Shown here: positions 1 through 6,443 of the stretch, piece after piece
Layout: every line of letters begins with the position of its first letter
How positions within the stretch are numbered: the first letter of the stretch is position 1
NCBI GenBank assembly: GCA_964638815.1
Contig: CAZXBB010000170.1
Location: 1 to 11,357 of the forward strand
DNA from: CAZXBB01 sp964638815
Lineage (GTDB): Bacteria; Planctomycetota; Phycisphaerae; Phycisphaerales; SM1A02
Direction: 5' to 3'
Length of the DNA: 11,357 nt
Made by a program: the position numbers and the translations under genes
The notes under the pieces: model-generated
Seen by the model: only the letters and a program-made list of their open reading frames with translations
Database searches by the model: none
Told to the model about the DNA's origin: nothing

Positions 1-51
1 CGTTAGTCGTTAGGCTGCCTGAATTGCCCCCGGCTCCTTTGGGCTGGCCCG

Positions 52-196
52 CTAACGACAAACGAAGGTGCGGCCCGTTCCCCTGCTGTGCCCTAACGAC
101 AAACGAAGGTGCGGCCCCTGTTCCCCGCTAACGACAAACGAAGGTGCGGCCCCTTCCCCCCGGACCTCGCGCTAACGACAAACGAAGGTGCGGCCC
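52..196 (+). repeat. Four direct copies of a 25-bp repeat
   Basis: Four identical 25-bp copies lie at 52-76, 93-117, 128-152 and 172-196. Each begins CTAACGACAAACGAAGG and ends TGCGGCCC. They are separated by 16, 10 and 19 bp, and each copy is followed by a (C)(CTG)TTCCCC tail, so the real unit is probably 31-34 bp. The sequence GTCGTTAG at 6-13 is the reverse complement of the first 8 bases of the repeat, which hints at an inverted copy or a boundary just left of the window. No cas gene is near and the spacers are far too short for CRISPR. I read it as a small dispersed intergenic repeat, or less likely a protein-binding array upstream of the sigma factor promoter. Confidence 0.9.
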
Positions 197-240
197 CTGT
201 TCCCCGGTGGGGTCGGGAGGCGCGGATCTGAGGCTTGCCC

Positions 241-268
241 TCGACATCCCGCCCCGGACCGGAATAAT
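241..268 (+). promoter_or_regulatory. Likely housekeeping promoter of the sigma factor gene
   Basis: TCGACA (241-246, 5 of 6 to the TTGACA consensus) is followed after 16 bp by AATAAT (263-268, 5 of 6 to TATAAT). The A+T-rich hexamer stands out in very GC-rich surroundings. Transcription would start near 275, giving a leader of about 24 nt before the ATG at 299. I see no ECF-type GGAAC -35 element here, so autoregulation by the encoded sigma factor is not supported by sequence alone. Confidence 0.5.
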
Positions 269-298
269 CGGGTCTCGCCTCCGCCCCGGATCCCCCGA

Positions 299-865
299 AT
301 GCACCAGAGCGATCCCCGCCTCGTCTCGGCATGTCTCGACGGCGATGAGCGCGCCTGGACCGAGCTGGTGGAGCGTTACGAGCGGCTCGTCTACTCCATC
401 ACCCGCCGCTACGGGCTGGACGACGCCGACGGGGGGGACGTCTTCCAGTCGGTGTTCCTCCTGCTCTTCCGCAATCTCGCACGCCTCAAGGATCACACGC
501 GGGTGTCGTCGTGGCTCATCACGACCACGCACCGCGAGTGCTGGCGTATCGGGAAGCGGTCGGGCCGCGCTCCACACCTCGACGAGATGATCGAAGACGT
601 GGGCGCCCCCGATGCCGACGCCGCGGCGCGCTGGGAGCAGCAGCATCTCGTACGGCTGGGGCTCGAGCGGCTCGGCGGACGCTGCGAGGAACTCCTGCGG
701 GCGCTGTTCCTGGCGGGGTCGGACGTGAAGTACGAGGTGATCGCCGAGCAGCTCGACATGAAGGTCGGCAGCGTCGGTCCGACCCGGGCACGGTGCTTCG
801 AGAAGCTAGAGAAGATCCTGCGCGAGATGGGCCTCGAGACGCCCGCCGACGTGTCCTCGGGCTGA
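299..865 (+). CDS. ECF-type RNA polymerase sigma factor
   Basis: A 188-aa cytoplasmic sigma-70 family protein of ECF size with only the two core domains. Region 2 spans about residues 7-75 (DPRLVSACLDGDERAWTELV, then the DVFQSVFLLLF core-binding helix and the RVSSWLITTTHRECWR segment for -10 recognition). Region 4 spans about 110-175 and carries the helix-turn-helix that reads the -35 element (YEVIAEQLDMKVGSVGPTRA, then RCFEKLEKIL). The frame is open upstream to a GTG at 188, but that GTG lies inside a copy of the intergenic repeat, and the ATG at 299 fits the family length and the promoter at 241-268. Only a weak CGGA (287-290) precedes it. An anti-sigma-like gene and a TPR-CHAT protease follow, which suggests that this sigma factor is held inactive and freed by proteolysis. 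Its regulon cannot be read from the window. Confidence 0.93.
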   Translation: MHQSDPRLVSACLDGDERAWTELVERYERLVYSITRRYGLDDADGGDVFQSVFLLLFRNLARLKDHTRVSSWLITTTHRECWRIGKRSGRAPHLDEMIEDVGAPDADAAARWEQQHLVRLGLERLGGRCEELLRALFLAGSDVKYEVIAEQLDMKVGSVGPTRARCFEKLEKILREMGLETPADVSSG

Positions 866-1000
866 CGCTCCCCCCGCCGTAGGGCCCGTCAGCGGGGATT
901 CGCGGGGCGGGCGGGGGGGCGGATTCCCCGATTTTGCGCGTATCTGGGACGCCCCTGCGATCTCTGCTCTCGCGAAGGCCACGGAACGGAGCCAACCGCC
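866..1000 (+). other. Intergenic gap with G-rich fold-back and ribosome binding site
   Basis: This 135-bp gap between the sigma gene and the three-gene block holds C-rich 870-878, which can pair with G-rich 910-918, and a CGGGGA/TCCCCG pair (893-898 with 924-929) followed by ATTTT. These could form a weak attenuator, but neither is a clean terminator. GGAG at 988-991 lies 9 bp before the ATG at 1001 and is a good Shine-Dalgarno site for the anti-sigma-like gene. I find no convincing -35/-10 pair, so whether the downstream genes have their own promoter, perhaps one read by the sigma factor itself, remains open. Confidence 0.4.
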
Positions 1001-1615
1001 ATGACACGCATCACCCATGAACGACTGATCGCCTTCGCCGCCGGCGATCTCCAGGGCTCCGAGGCCGACGAAGTGGCCGCCCACCTCGCGACGAACCCCG
1101 ACGCCGCCCGCACCGTGGAGCTCTACCGCTTCACGGCCGACGCGGCCGGCGGGGACGACACGATCGCCGCCCCCGCGGACCTGGTCGCGCGGGCGAAGGC
1201 GATCTTCCGGGCCGAAACCCCCGCCCGCCGCGGGCTGGCGGAGCAGGTGCGGGACGTCCTCGCTCATCTCGTCTATGACAGCCGGCTCCACCCCGCCCCC
1301 ACGCGAGCCACCGCCGACCTCGTCCAGCTCGCGTTCGAGGCGGGCGACGTGGAGATCGACCTGCGGGCGGAGCCGCGCACGGCCGGAGTCTCCGGCCGGT
1401 CCGACGCGACCTGGCGGGTCGTCGGCCAGGTGCTCGCGGAGGACGCGATCGGCACGGTCGCCGTCACGGTCGTCGGCGCCGGCGCCGACGTGGTGGCCGA
1501 GGTCCGGTCCGACGATCGCGCGCTGTTCCGCCTGGACCTGCCGATCGGCACGTACGACCTGCGCATCGCGATCGGCGACGACACGATCGTCCTCAACGAT
1601 GTGCGGATCGGATGA
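1001..1615 (+). CDS. Anti-sigma-factor-like protein without zinc cysteines
   Basis: A 204-aa soluble protein. Residues 1-48 look like the N-terminal sigma-binding fold of ZAS anti-sigma factors (H6, the AAGDL segment, then E21-ADEVAAHL), but the zinc motif HxxxCxxC is absent: after H28 the cysteine positions are N32 and A35. A linker with a VYDSRLHPAP segment (91-100) leads to a beta-rich C-terminal domain (about 108-204) ending in GTYDLRIAIGDDTIVLNDVR, which resembles an Ig-like or carboxypeptidase-regulatory-like fold. No membrane helix is visible, so it is unlikely to be a classical membrane-bound anti-sigma. The start is supported by GGAG at 988-991. Its TGA (1613-1615) overlaps the ATG of the TPR-CHAT gene, so the two are translationally coupled. 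The inferred role is inhibitor or adaptor of the upstream sigma factor, and possible substrate of the CHAT protease. Function is not proven by sequence. Confidence 0.7.
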   Translation: MTRITHERLIAFAAGDLQGSEADEVAAHLATNPDAARTVELYRFTADAAGGDDTIAAPADLVARAKAIFRAETPARRGLAEQVRDVLAHLVYDSRLHPAPTRATADLVQLAFEAGDVEIDLRAEPRTAGVSGRSDATWRVVGQVLAEDAIGTVAVTVVGAGADVVAEVRSDDRALFRLDLPIGTYDLRIAIGDDTIVLNDVRIG

Positions 1616-4461
1616 CGGAGCCGGCGCTCCAGCCCGACACGCTTCTCGCGGAGCTCGAACGCCTCGACCCCGAGGCCCAGCTTGCGCGCGTGCGCCGCGC
1701 GGGATCGGCCGAGGCGGTGCTGCTCGCCCTCGCGGACCGCGCCATGGCGATCATGCACACGGAATCCGCGCGGGTGCTCGCGACCAGCGATCTGCTTGTT
1801 GCGCTCGCCGATCGCGCCGGCGTCGATCTCGCCCGGGCCCGGGCCCGCCACGCGCGGGCGCGCGCTCTCGCGTACGTCGGGCGCTTCGAGGACGCTCTCG
1901 CGGCGTGCCACGAGGCGGTGCACATCGCCACGACCAACGGGCACGCCGTCGAGGCGGGCCGCGCGCGGCTGGCGTCGATGCACGCCCTCGGCGAGCTGGG
2001 GCGTCTCGACGAGGCGGTGGCCGTCGGTCACCGCGCCCGCGAGGAGTTCCTCTCCGCCGACGAGGCGGAGTTCGCGGCCCGCGCCGACATCAACCTCGGG
2101 ATCATCCACCAGCGTCGCGACCGCCCGTCCGCGGCGCTCGCGTGCTTCGCCCGCGCGCGGCCGCATCTCGTCGATCCCATGATGATCGGCGGCCTCGAGA
2201 ACGCCCGCGGCGAAGCGCTGCTCGCCGTCTACGAGTGCGACAAGGCCGGCGCGTCGTTTCGCGAAGCGCTCGCGGCATTCGAGCAGGCCGGGGCGACGCT
2301 GCCGGCGGCCATCGCCGAGGGCAATCTCGCCGATCTCGCCGCGCGCGAGGGCCACCTTTCCCGCTCGCTCTACTTCTTCGAGGGCGCGCGGCGCCGACTC
2401 GAGGCGAGCGGGTCGCCGACGCACCTCGCGAGGCTCCTGGCCGAGCAGGCCGAGGCGAAGGCGCTTCTGGGTCTGCCCGCGGAGGCGCTCGACGAGTACA
2501 GCACGGCGTTGTCCGAGCTCGAGCAATGCGGCCTGCCGCTGGAGGCGGCCCGCGCGCGCAGCGGCATGGGACGCGTGCTCCTGCGTCTCGGCCGCGCGAC
2601 CGAAGCCGAAACGGCGCTCGCGGCCGCGGCAGCCGCCTTCGACGAGCTGGGCCACGCCACGGCACGCGCCCGCGTCGATCTCGTGCGCGCCGAGCTGGCG
2701 CTCGAGCGCGGACGCAGGGCGGAAGCCGCTCGCATGGCCGCCCGCGCGCTCGCCGCACTGGACGAGCGACCCGCCGACGCGGCCGCGGCCCGCCACGTCA
2801 TGGCGCGGTGCGCGGCGGACGCGGGCGACATGCCGGCGGCCGAGGCGGATCTCGCCGCGGCCATCGCAGCCGCGCGGCGTCTCGACCTCGCACCGCTCCT
2901 CGCGGACATCCTGCACACGCGCGGCCGGCTGCTCCTGCAAGACGGGCGTCCCGACGAAGCCGTCGAGGATCTCACCCAGGCCGTCGGCCACGTCGAGCGT
3001 CTGCGCGGCTCGCTCCAGGCGGAACGCTTCCGCACGGCCCTGCTCGGCGACCGGGCCGCGGTCTACGAGGCGCTCGTCACCGCCCTCCTCACCGACGGGC
3101 ACGTCCGCGCCGACGAAGCGTTCGCGGTCGCGGAGCAGGCCAAGAGCCGATCGCTGCTGGAGATCGTCCGCGGCACTCGCGATCCGTCGCCTGAAGAGCG
3201 CGACGACCATGACGCCACCGGGGCGGCGCTGCGCGAAGACGTGGTCCGCGTCGAGTCGGAGCTCAACGCGCTCTACAGCCGCCTCGCCGACGACGAACGC
3301 AACGAGGTCGGCGACGCCGCGTGGCGCGAGGCCGTGCACACGCGCGAACGCGCACTCGCGGCGCTCGAGAGCCGGCTCGCGGCGTCGCATGATCGCGCCT
3401 GGCTCTACGCGCCGCCGATCGACGTGGCAGGCGTCCGCGAACGACTCGCGGCGGACGAGGTGCTCGTCGAGTACTTCGCGAACAGGGACGGCATTCTCGC
3501 GTTCGTCATCGGGCCCGACGACACGACCGTCGTGCCCCGTCTCGCGTCCATGGACGAGATCACCGATGCGATCGAGCGCGTCCGCTTCCAGGTCGATCGC
3601 GTGCTGCGACCGGGCGCTGGCGGAGCGCGTTTCGCCGACCGCCGCCTCGGCGAGGTGCGCCGCGATCTTCACGAACTGGATACCCGGCTGCTCGCGCCGC
3701 TGCGGCCGCACATCGCGGAAGGCGCGCGTCTGACGATCGTTCCGCACGGTCCGCTCCACCTCGTGCCGTTCCACGCGCTGTGGGACGGAACACGCTACCT
3801 GGCCCAGACGCACGAGGTCGTGACCGCCCCGAGCGCGGGGCTCGCCGCGCACTTGCGCGGGCTCGGCCCGTCGGCGGGCGGCGCCGCGATCCCGCTCGTC
3901 GTGGGCGTCGCCGACGACATCGCCCCGGGCATGGAGGCGGAAGCCCGGCGGGCCGGCGCCCTGCTTTCCTGTCGCGCCGATCGGGTCCTGACGGGCGCGG
4001 AGGCCACCGTTCGCGGCCTGGCGGATCGCGTCGCCGACGCGTCGGTGATCCACGTCGCCACGCACGGCCGTTATCTCCCGGACAACCCGTTCGGGAGCGG
4101 GCTCCAGCTCGCCGACCGGTGGCTGACGCTGCGCGAGATCCGCGATCTCCCACTGTGCGCCGACCTCGTGACGCTCAGCGGCTGCGAGACGGGAATGAGC
4201 CGCGTACACGCGGGCGACGAGCTTATCGGGCTTCAGCAGAGCTTCTTCGTCGCCGGAGCCCGTGCTCTTCTTGTCAGCCTCTGGCGTGTCGACGACGAGA
4301 GTGCATCCTCTTTCATGGGCCTACTGTACGAGGGTTGGGCGGCCGCGAACGGCGCGACCCGCGACCTCCGCTCGATCGTGCATCACGCGCGGCTCCAGAT
4401 GCTCGCCGAGCGGCCGCACCCCGCCCACTGGGCCCCCTTTACTCTGGTGGGAAAGCCATGA
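1612..4461 (+). CDS. TPR-CHAT caspase-like cysteine protease
   Basis: A 949-aa cytoplasmic protein with no signal peptide. Residues about 72-470 are a run of tetratricopeptide repeats (for example ARALAYVGRFEDALAACHEA and GRPDEAVEDLTQAVGHVERL), a superhelical scaffold for protein partners. A helical, probably coiled segment (about 540-600) leads to the CHAT domain (about 604-948), a clan CD peptidase fold related to caspases and separase. The catalytic pair looks intact: His818 in HVATHG and Cys858 in LSGCETG, 40 residues apart, followed by the conserved AGARALLVSLWRVDD segment. The ATG at 1612 overlaps the upstream stop as ATGA, and its own stop overlaps the ATG of the subtilisin gene the same way. 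CHAT proteases cut specific partners after activation through the repeat scaffold. The adjacent anti-sigma-like protein is the natural candidate substrate, and the secreted subtilisin is less likely because it leaves the cytoplasm. Confidence 0.93.
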   Translation: MTEPALQPDTLLAELERLDPEAQLARVRRAGSAEAVLLALADRAMAIMHTESARVLATSDLLVALADRAGVDLARARARHARARALAYVGRFEDALAACHEAVHIATTNGHAVEAGRARLASMHALGELGRLDEAVAVGHRAREEFLSADEAEFAARADINLGIIHQRRDRPSAALACFARARPHLVDPMMIGGLENARGEALLAVYECDKAGASFREALAAFEQAGATLPAAIAEGNLADLAAREGHLSRSLYFFEGARRRLEASGSPTHLARLLAEQAEAKALLGLPAEALDEYSTALSELEQCGLPLEAARARSGMGRVLLRLGRATEAETALAAAAAAFDELGHATARARVDLVRAELALERGRRAEAARMAARALAALDERPADAAAARHVMARCAADAGDMPAAEADLAAAIAAARRLDLAPLLADILHTRGRLLLQDGRPDEAVEDLTQAVGHVERLRGSLQAERFRTALLGDRAAVYEALVTALLTDGHVRADEAFAVAEQAKSRSLLEIVRGTRDPSPEERDDHDATGAALREDVVRVESELNALYSRLADDERNEVGDAAWREAVHTRERALAALESRLAASHDRAWLYAPPIDVAGVRERLAADEVLVEYFANRDGILAFVIGPDDTTVVPRLASMDEITDAIERVRFQVDRVLRPGAGGARFADRRLGEVRRDLHELDTRLLAPLRPHIAEGARLTIVPHGPLHLVPFHALWDGTRYLAQTHEVVTAPSAGLAAHLRGLGPSAGGAAIPLVVGVADDIAPGMEAEARRAGALLSCRADRVLTGAEATVRGLADRVADASVIHVATHGRYLPDNPFGSGLQLADRWLTLREIRDLPLCADLVTLSGCETGMSRVHAGDELIGLQQSFFVAGARALLVSLWRVDDESASSFMGLLYEGWAAANGATRDLRSIVHHARLQMLAERPHPAHWAPFTLVGKP

Positions 4462-5990
4462 ACATGCGTATCGGCCACATCCTCGTCTGCTTCCTCACGT
4501 GCGCGTTGAGCGCGCGATCCGGCTTCGCCGGCCCAGCCTGCGACGACGGCCGCATCCCCGAACGCATCATCGTGCACATCGCGGAAGGCGCGGACGTGAA
4601 CGAGTTCATCGCCGCGTTCGAGGCCGACCACCCGACGGTCGGGGTGACGGCGCTCGACCAGGTGCCGGGCCGGCGCATGCACCTGCTCGGGCTCGACCTG
4701 CCGGACGGCTACACCGAGGCGTTCATCGACCAGCTCGAGAACGACCTCCACGCCAACTACCTCGACTTCCTCGTCCACACGGGGTCGAACGTCGCGGGCG
4801 ACTTCCTGTACGTCAACGAGGGACCCGAGGGCAAGACGGGGAGCGTCTGGGTCTCCGGTCTGGGTCATAACGACATCGAGAACCAGTACTCGATCCCGCT
4901 GCTGGGCGTGCCCGTCGCGCAGGGCGTGACCACGGGCGGCGGCGTGGTGGTCGCCGTGCTCGACACGGGCGTGGACGACACACACCCCGCGCTCGCCGGA
5001 CGCATCGTCGGCGGAGGCTTCAACTTCATCGACGGCACCGACGACACCGCCGACGTCGGCGACGGCATGGACACTGACGGCGACGGGGACGTGGACGAAT
5101 TGACCGGACACGGCACGTTCGTCGCGGGCCTCGTCACGCTGGTGGCCCCAGACGCCCGCATACTCCCGGTGCGCGTCCTCGACGGCGACGGCAACGGCGA
5201 CGAGTGGATCCTGACGCGCGGCATCTATCACGCCATCGACCGTGGCGTCGAGGTGATCAATCTCAGCCTCGGCTCGACGTACGACACGGTCTCCGTCAAG
5301 CAGGCGATCTCGGACGCAGCGCTCAAAGGCATCGTGATCGTCTCGTCCGCCGGCAATTGCAGCCGCAGCGAGCCGCGCGAGTTCCCGGCGATGGACGACA
5401 TCGAGCCGGGCGATGCCGTGATCCCGCCCGTGAACATCATCGGCGCGATCGGCGTCGCCGCGACGGACCCGGACGACGTCAAGGCCGACTTCAGCAACTA
5501 CAGCCGCCGGCTCTTCCTGAGCGCGCCCGGCGACACCGTCGACGGACCGCTCGACCCCGAGAATGCCATCGTCGGCATCCTGCCGCAGTCGGAGTACGGC
5601 GCGTGGGAGGGCACGAGCTTCTCGACCGCGTTCGTGACCGGCGCCGCCGCGCTCGTCCGCGCGCAGCACCCCGAGTGGCCGGCGGACCTCACGACCTACG
5701 AGAACGTTCTTGGCGTGCTCGCGGTCAGCGCCGCCGACATCTACGCGATGAACCCGCAGTACGCCGGGGACGAGGAGCTCGGCGTCGGCCGCCTCGACAT
5801 CGCCGCCGCCACCGCCCTGGGGCCCGTCGCGCCGCCGCTCGGCGATCTCGACGGCAACGGTGCGGTGCAGTTCGCCGACATCCTCATTCTCCTCGGCGAC
5901 TGGGGGCTCGTGCACTCGTCGGCGGACCTCGACGGCGACGGCGTCGTTGCGTTCGCGGACCTGCTCGTGCTTCTCGGCAACTGGGGTTAG
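4458..5990 (+). CDS. Secreted subtilisin-like (S8) peptidase with dockerin-like tail
   Basis: A 510-aa serine endopeptidase. A signal peptide covers residues 1-24, with cleavage expected after GFA. Residues about 30-115 form a propeptide-like region (RIIVHIAEGADVNEFIAAFE). The S8 catalytic domain (about 145-455) has the full triad: Asp169 in VLDTGVDDTHP, His218 in GHGTFVAG and Ser387 in GTSFSTAF, plus oxyanion Asn300 in SSAGN. An acidic DTDGDGDVDE loop just before the catalytic His may bind calcium. Residues 459-510 are two EF-hand-like repeats (GDLDGNGAVQFADILILLGD and ADLDGDGVVAFADLLVLLG), a GC-type dockerin tail probably used for surface anchoring or sorting. The ATG overlaps the TPR-CHAT stop as ATGA, and GGTGGG at 4446-4451 may serve as a weak ribosome binding site. 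The longer open frame upstream is only a shadow of the TPR-CHAT gene. The operon position suggests it is the extracytoplasmic output of the same system. Confidence 0.94.
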   Translation: MNMRIGHILVCFLTCALSARSGFAGPACDDGRIPERIIVHIAEGADVNEFIAAFEADHPTVGVTALDQVPGRRMHLLGLDLPDGYTEAFIDQLENDLHANYLDFLVHTGSNVAGDFLYVNEGPEGKTGSVWVSGLGHNDIENQYSIPLLGVPVAQGVTTGGGVVVAVLDTGVDDTHPALAGRIVGGGFNFIDGTDDTADVGDGMDTDGDGDVDELTGHGTFVAGLVTLVAPDARILPVRVLDGDGNGDEWILTRGIYHAIDRGVEVINLSLGSTYDTVSVKQAISDAALKGIVIVSSAGNCSRSEPREFPAMDDIEPGDAVIPPVNIIGAIGVAATDPDDVKADFSNYSRRLFLSAPGDTVDGPLDPENAIVGILPQSEYGAWEGTSFSTAFVTGAAALVRAQHPEWPADLTTYENVLGVLAVSAADIYAMNPQYAGDEELGVGRLDIAAATALGPVAPPLGDLDGNGAVQFADILILLGDWGLVHSSADLDGDGVVAFADLLVLLGNWG

Positions 5991-6041
5991 GCGGCCGTTC
6001 GTTCCGCGCACGAGCCGCGAACACCTTGCGGTGCCTGGCGA

Positions 6042-6168
6042 TTCGGTGTGCCCCGGTCCTGTGCTCTGACAGGGCCGGGTGGGCTGCTGATGGAACGACG
6101 GCGACGAGTCTTCGGACACCACCCGGCCCGCGAGGACCGGGGCACACAGATGACCGGTTGATGGTTGG
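6042..6168. repeat. Large inverted-repeat element, copy 1
   Basis: The outer arms are a perfect 15-bp inverted repeat (GTGTGCCCCGGTCCT at 6046-6060 and its complement at 6133-6147). Inner arms are a perfect 11-bp pair (GGGCCGGGTGG at 6072-6082 with 6119-6129). The central loop is about 36 nt. The first 42 bp are identical to the start of copy 2, 163 bp downstream. As RNA it would form a very stable hairpin and could end or attenuate transcription from the subtilisin operon. As DNA it resembles a non-autonomous palindromic element. Peptides predicted across it on either strand are not real genes. Confidence 0.88.
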
Positions 6169-6204
6169 CGATCTCCGGTCGAGGTTCGACCCTCCCGTTC
6201 CGAG

Positions 6205-6339
6205 TTCGGTGTGCCCCGGTCCTGTGCTCTGACAGGGCCGGGTGGGTTGCTGATGGGGCGAACGGCGTCGAGTCTCGGACACCGCCCGGCCCTTGCCGAG
6301 CCAAGGACCGGGGCACACAGGTGACCGATTGACGGTTGG
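6205..6339. repeat. Large inverted-repeat element, copy 2
   Basis: A second copy of the element at 6042-6168. Outer arms are the same 15 bp (6209-6223 with 6304-6318). The inner arms are 6235-6245 with 6282-6292, now with one G-U wobble in place of a pair. Copy 2 has about 8 extra bases on the right side (TTGCCGAGCCA at 6293-6303 in place of GCG), and these allow an extra GCTC/GAGC pair (6226-6229 with 6298-6301). Copy 2 therefore looks like the fuller form and copy 1 a deleted one. A conserved GACCGRTTGAYGGTTGG tail follows both copies. Confidence 0.88.
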
Positions 6340-6380
6340 ATTCTGCCGGCGCGGTGTATCTGGCGCGCGAACGTCGCCTC

Positions 6381-6438
6381 TGCTCCGGTGACGCGGTCGT
6401 CCACCGCACTTCTCGAATGCAACCCATCCACCGGAGCA
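6381..6438 (+). promoter_or_regulatory. Leader hairpin covering the ribosome binding site
   Basis: TGCTCCGGTG (6381-6390) is a perfect 10-bp inverted match to CACCGGAGCA (6429-6438), and the right arm contains the Shine-Dalgarno GGAG (6433-6436) of the propeller gene that starts at 6444. A smaller GCGGT/ACCGC hairpin (6393-6397 with 6403-6407) fits inside the loop. In the RNA this would hide the ribosome binding site, so translation may be controlled by structure, a ligand, a protein or temperature. No known riboswitch class is recognised. Confidence 0.5.
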
Positions 6439-6443
6439 ACCCG

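Noticed and set aside
52..196. CRISPR array
   Set aside because: Repeats are of the right length, but the spacers are only 10-19 bp and unequal, and no cas gene is present.
188..298. Longer N-terminus of the sigma factor from GTG 188
   Set aside because: It begins inside a copy of the intergenic repeat, would place the promoter inside the gene and adds 37 residues with no sigma similarity.
893..934. Terminator after the sigma gene
   Set aside because: The 6-bp stem has a 25-nt loop and only four T bases follow, so I list it only as a weak fold.
1273..4209. A 978-codon open frame on the minus strand
   Set aside because: It lies wholly antisense to the anti-sigma-like and TPR-CHAT genes and is rich in Arg, Ala, Glu and Val with no domain. 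It is a shadow frame caused by very high third-position G+C.
6336..6362. Promoter TTGGAT / TATCTG for the propeller gene
   Set aside because: The 15-bp spacer and poor -10 match make it no better than chance in this region.
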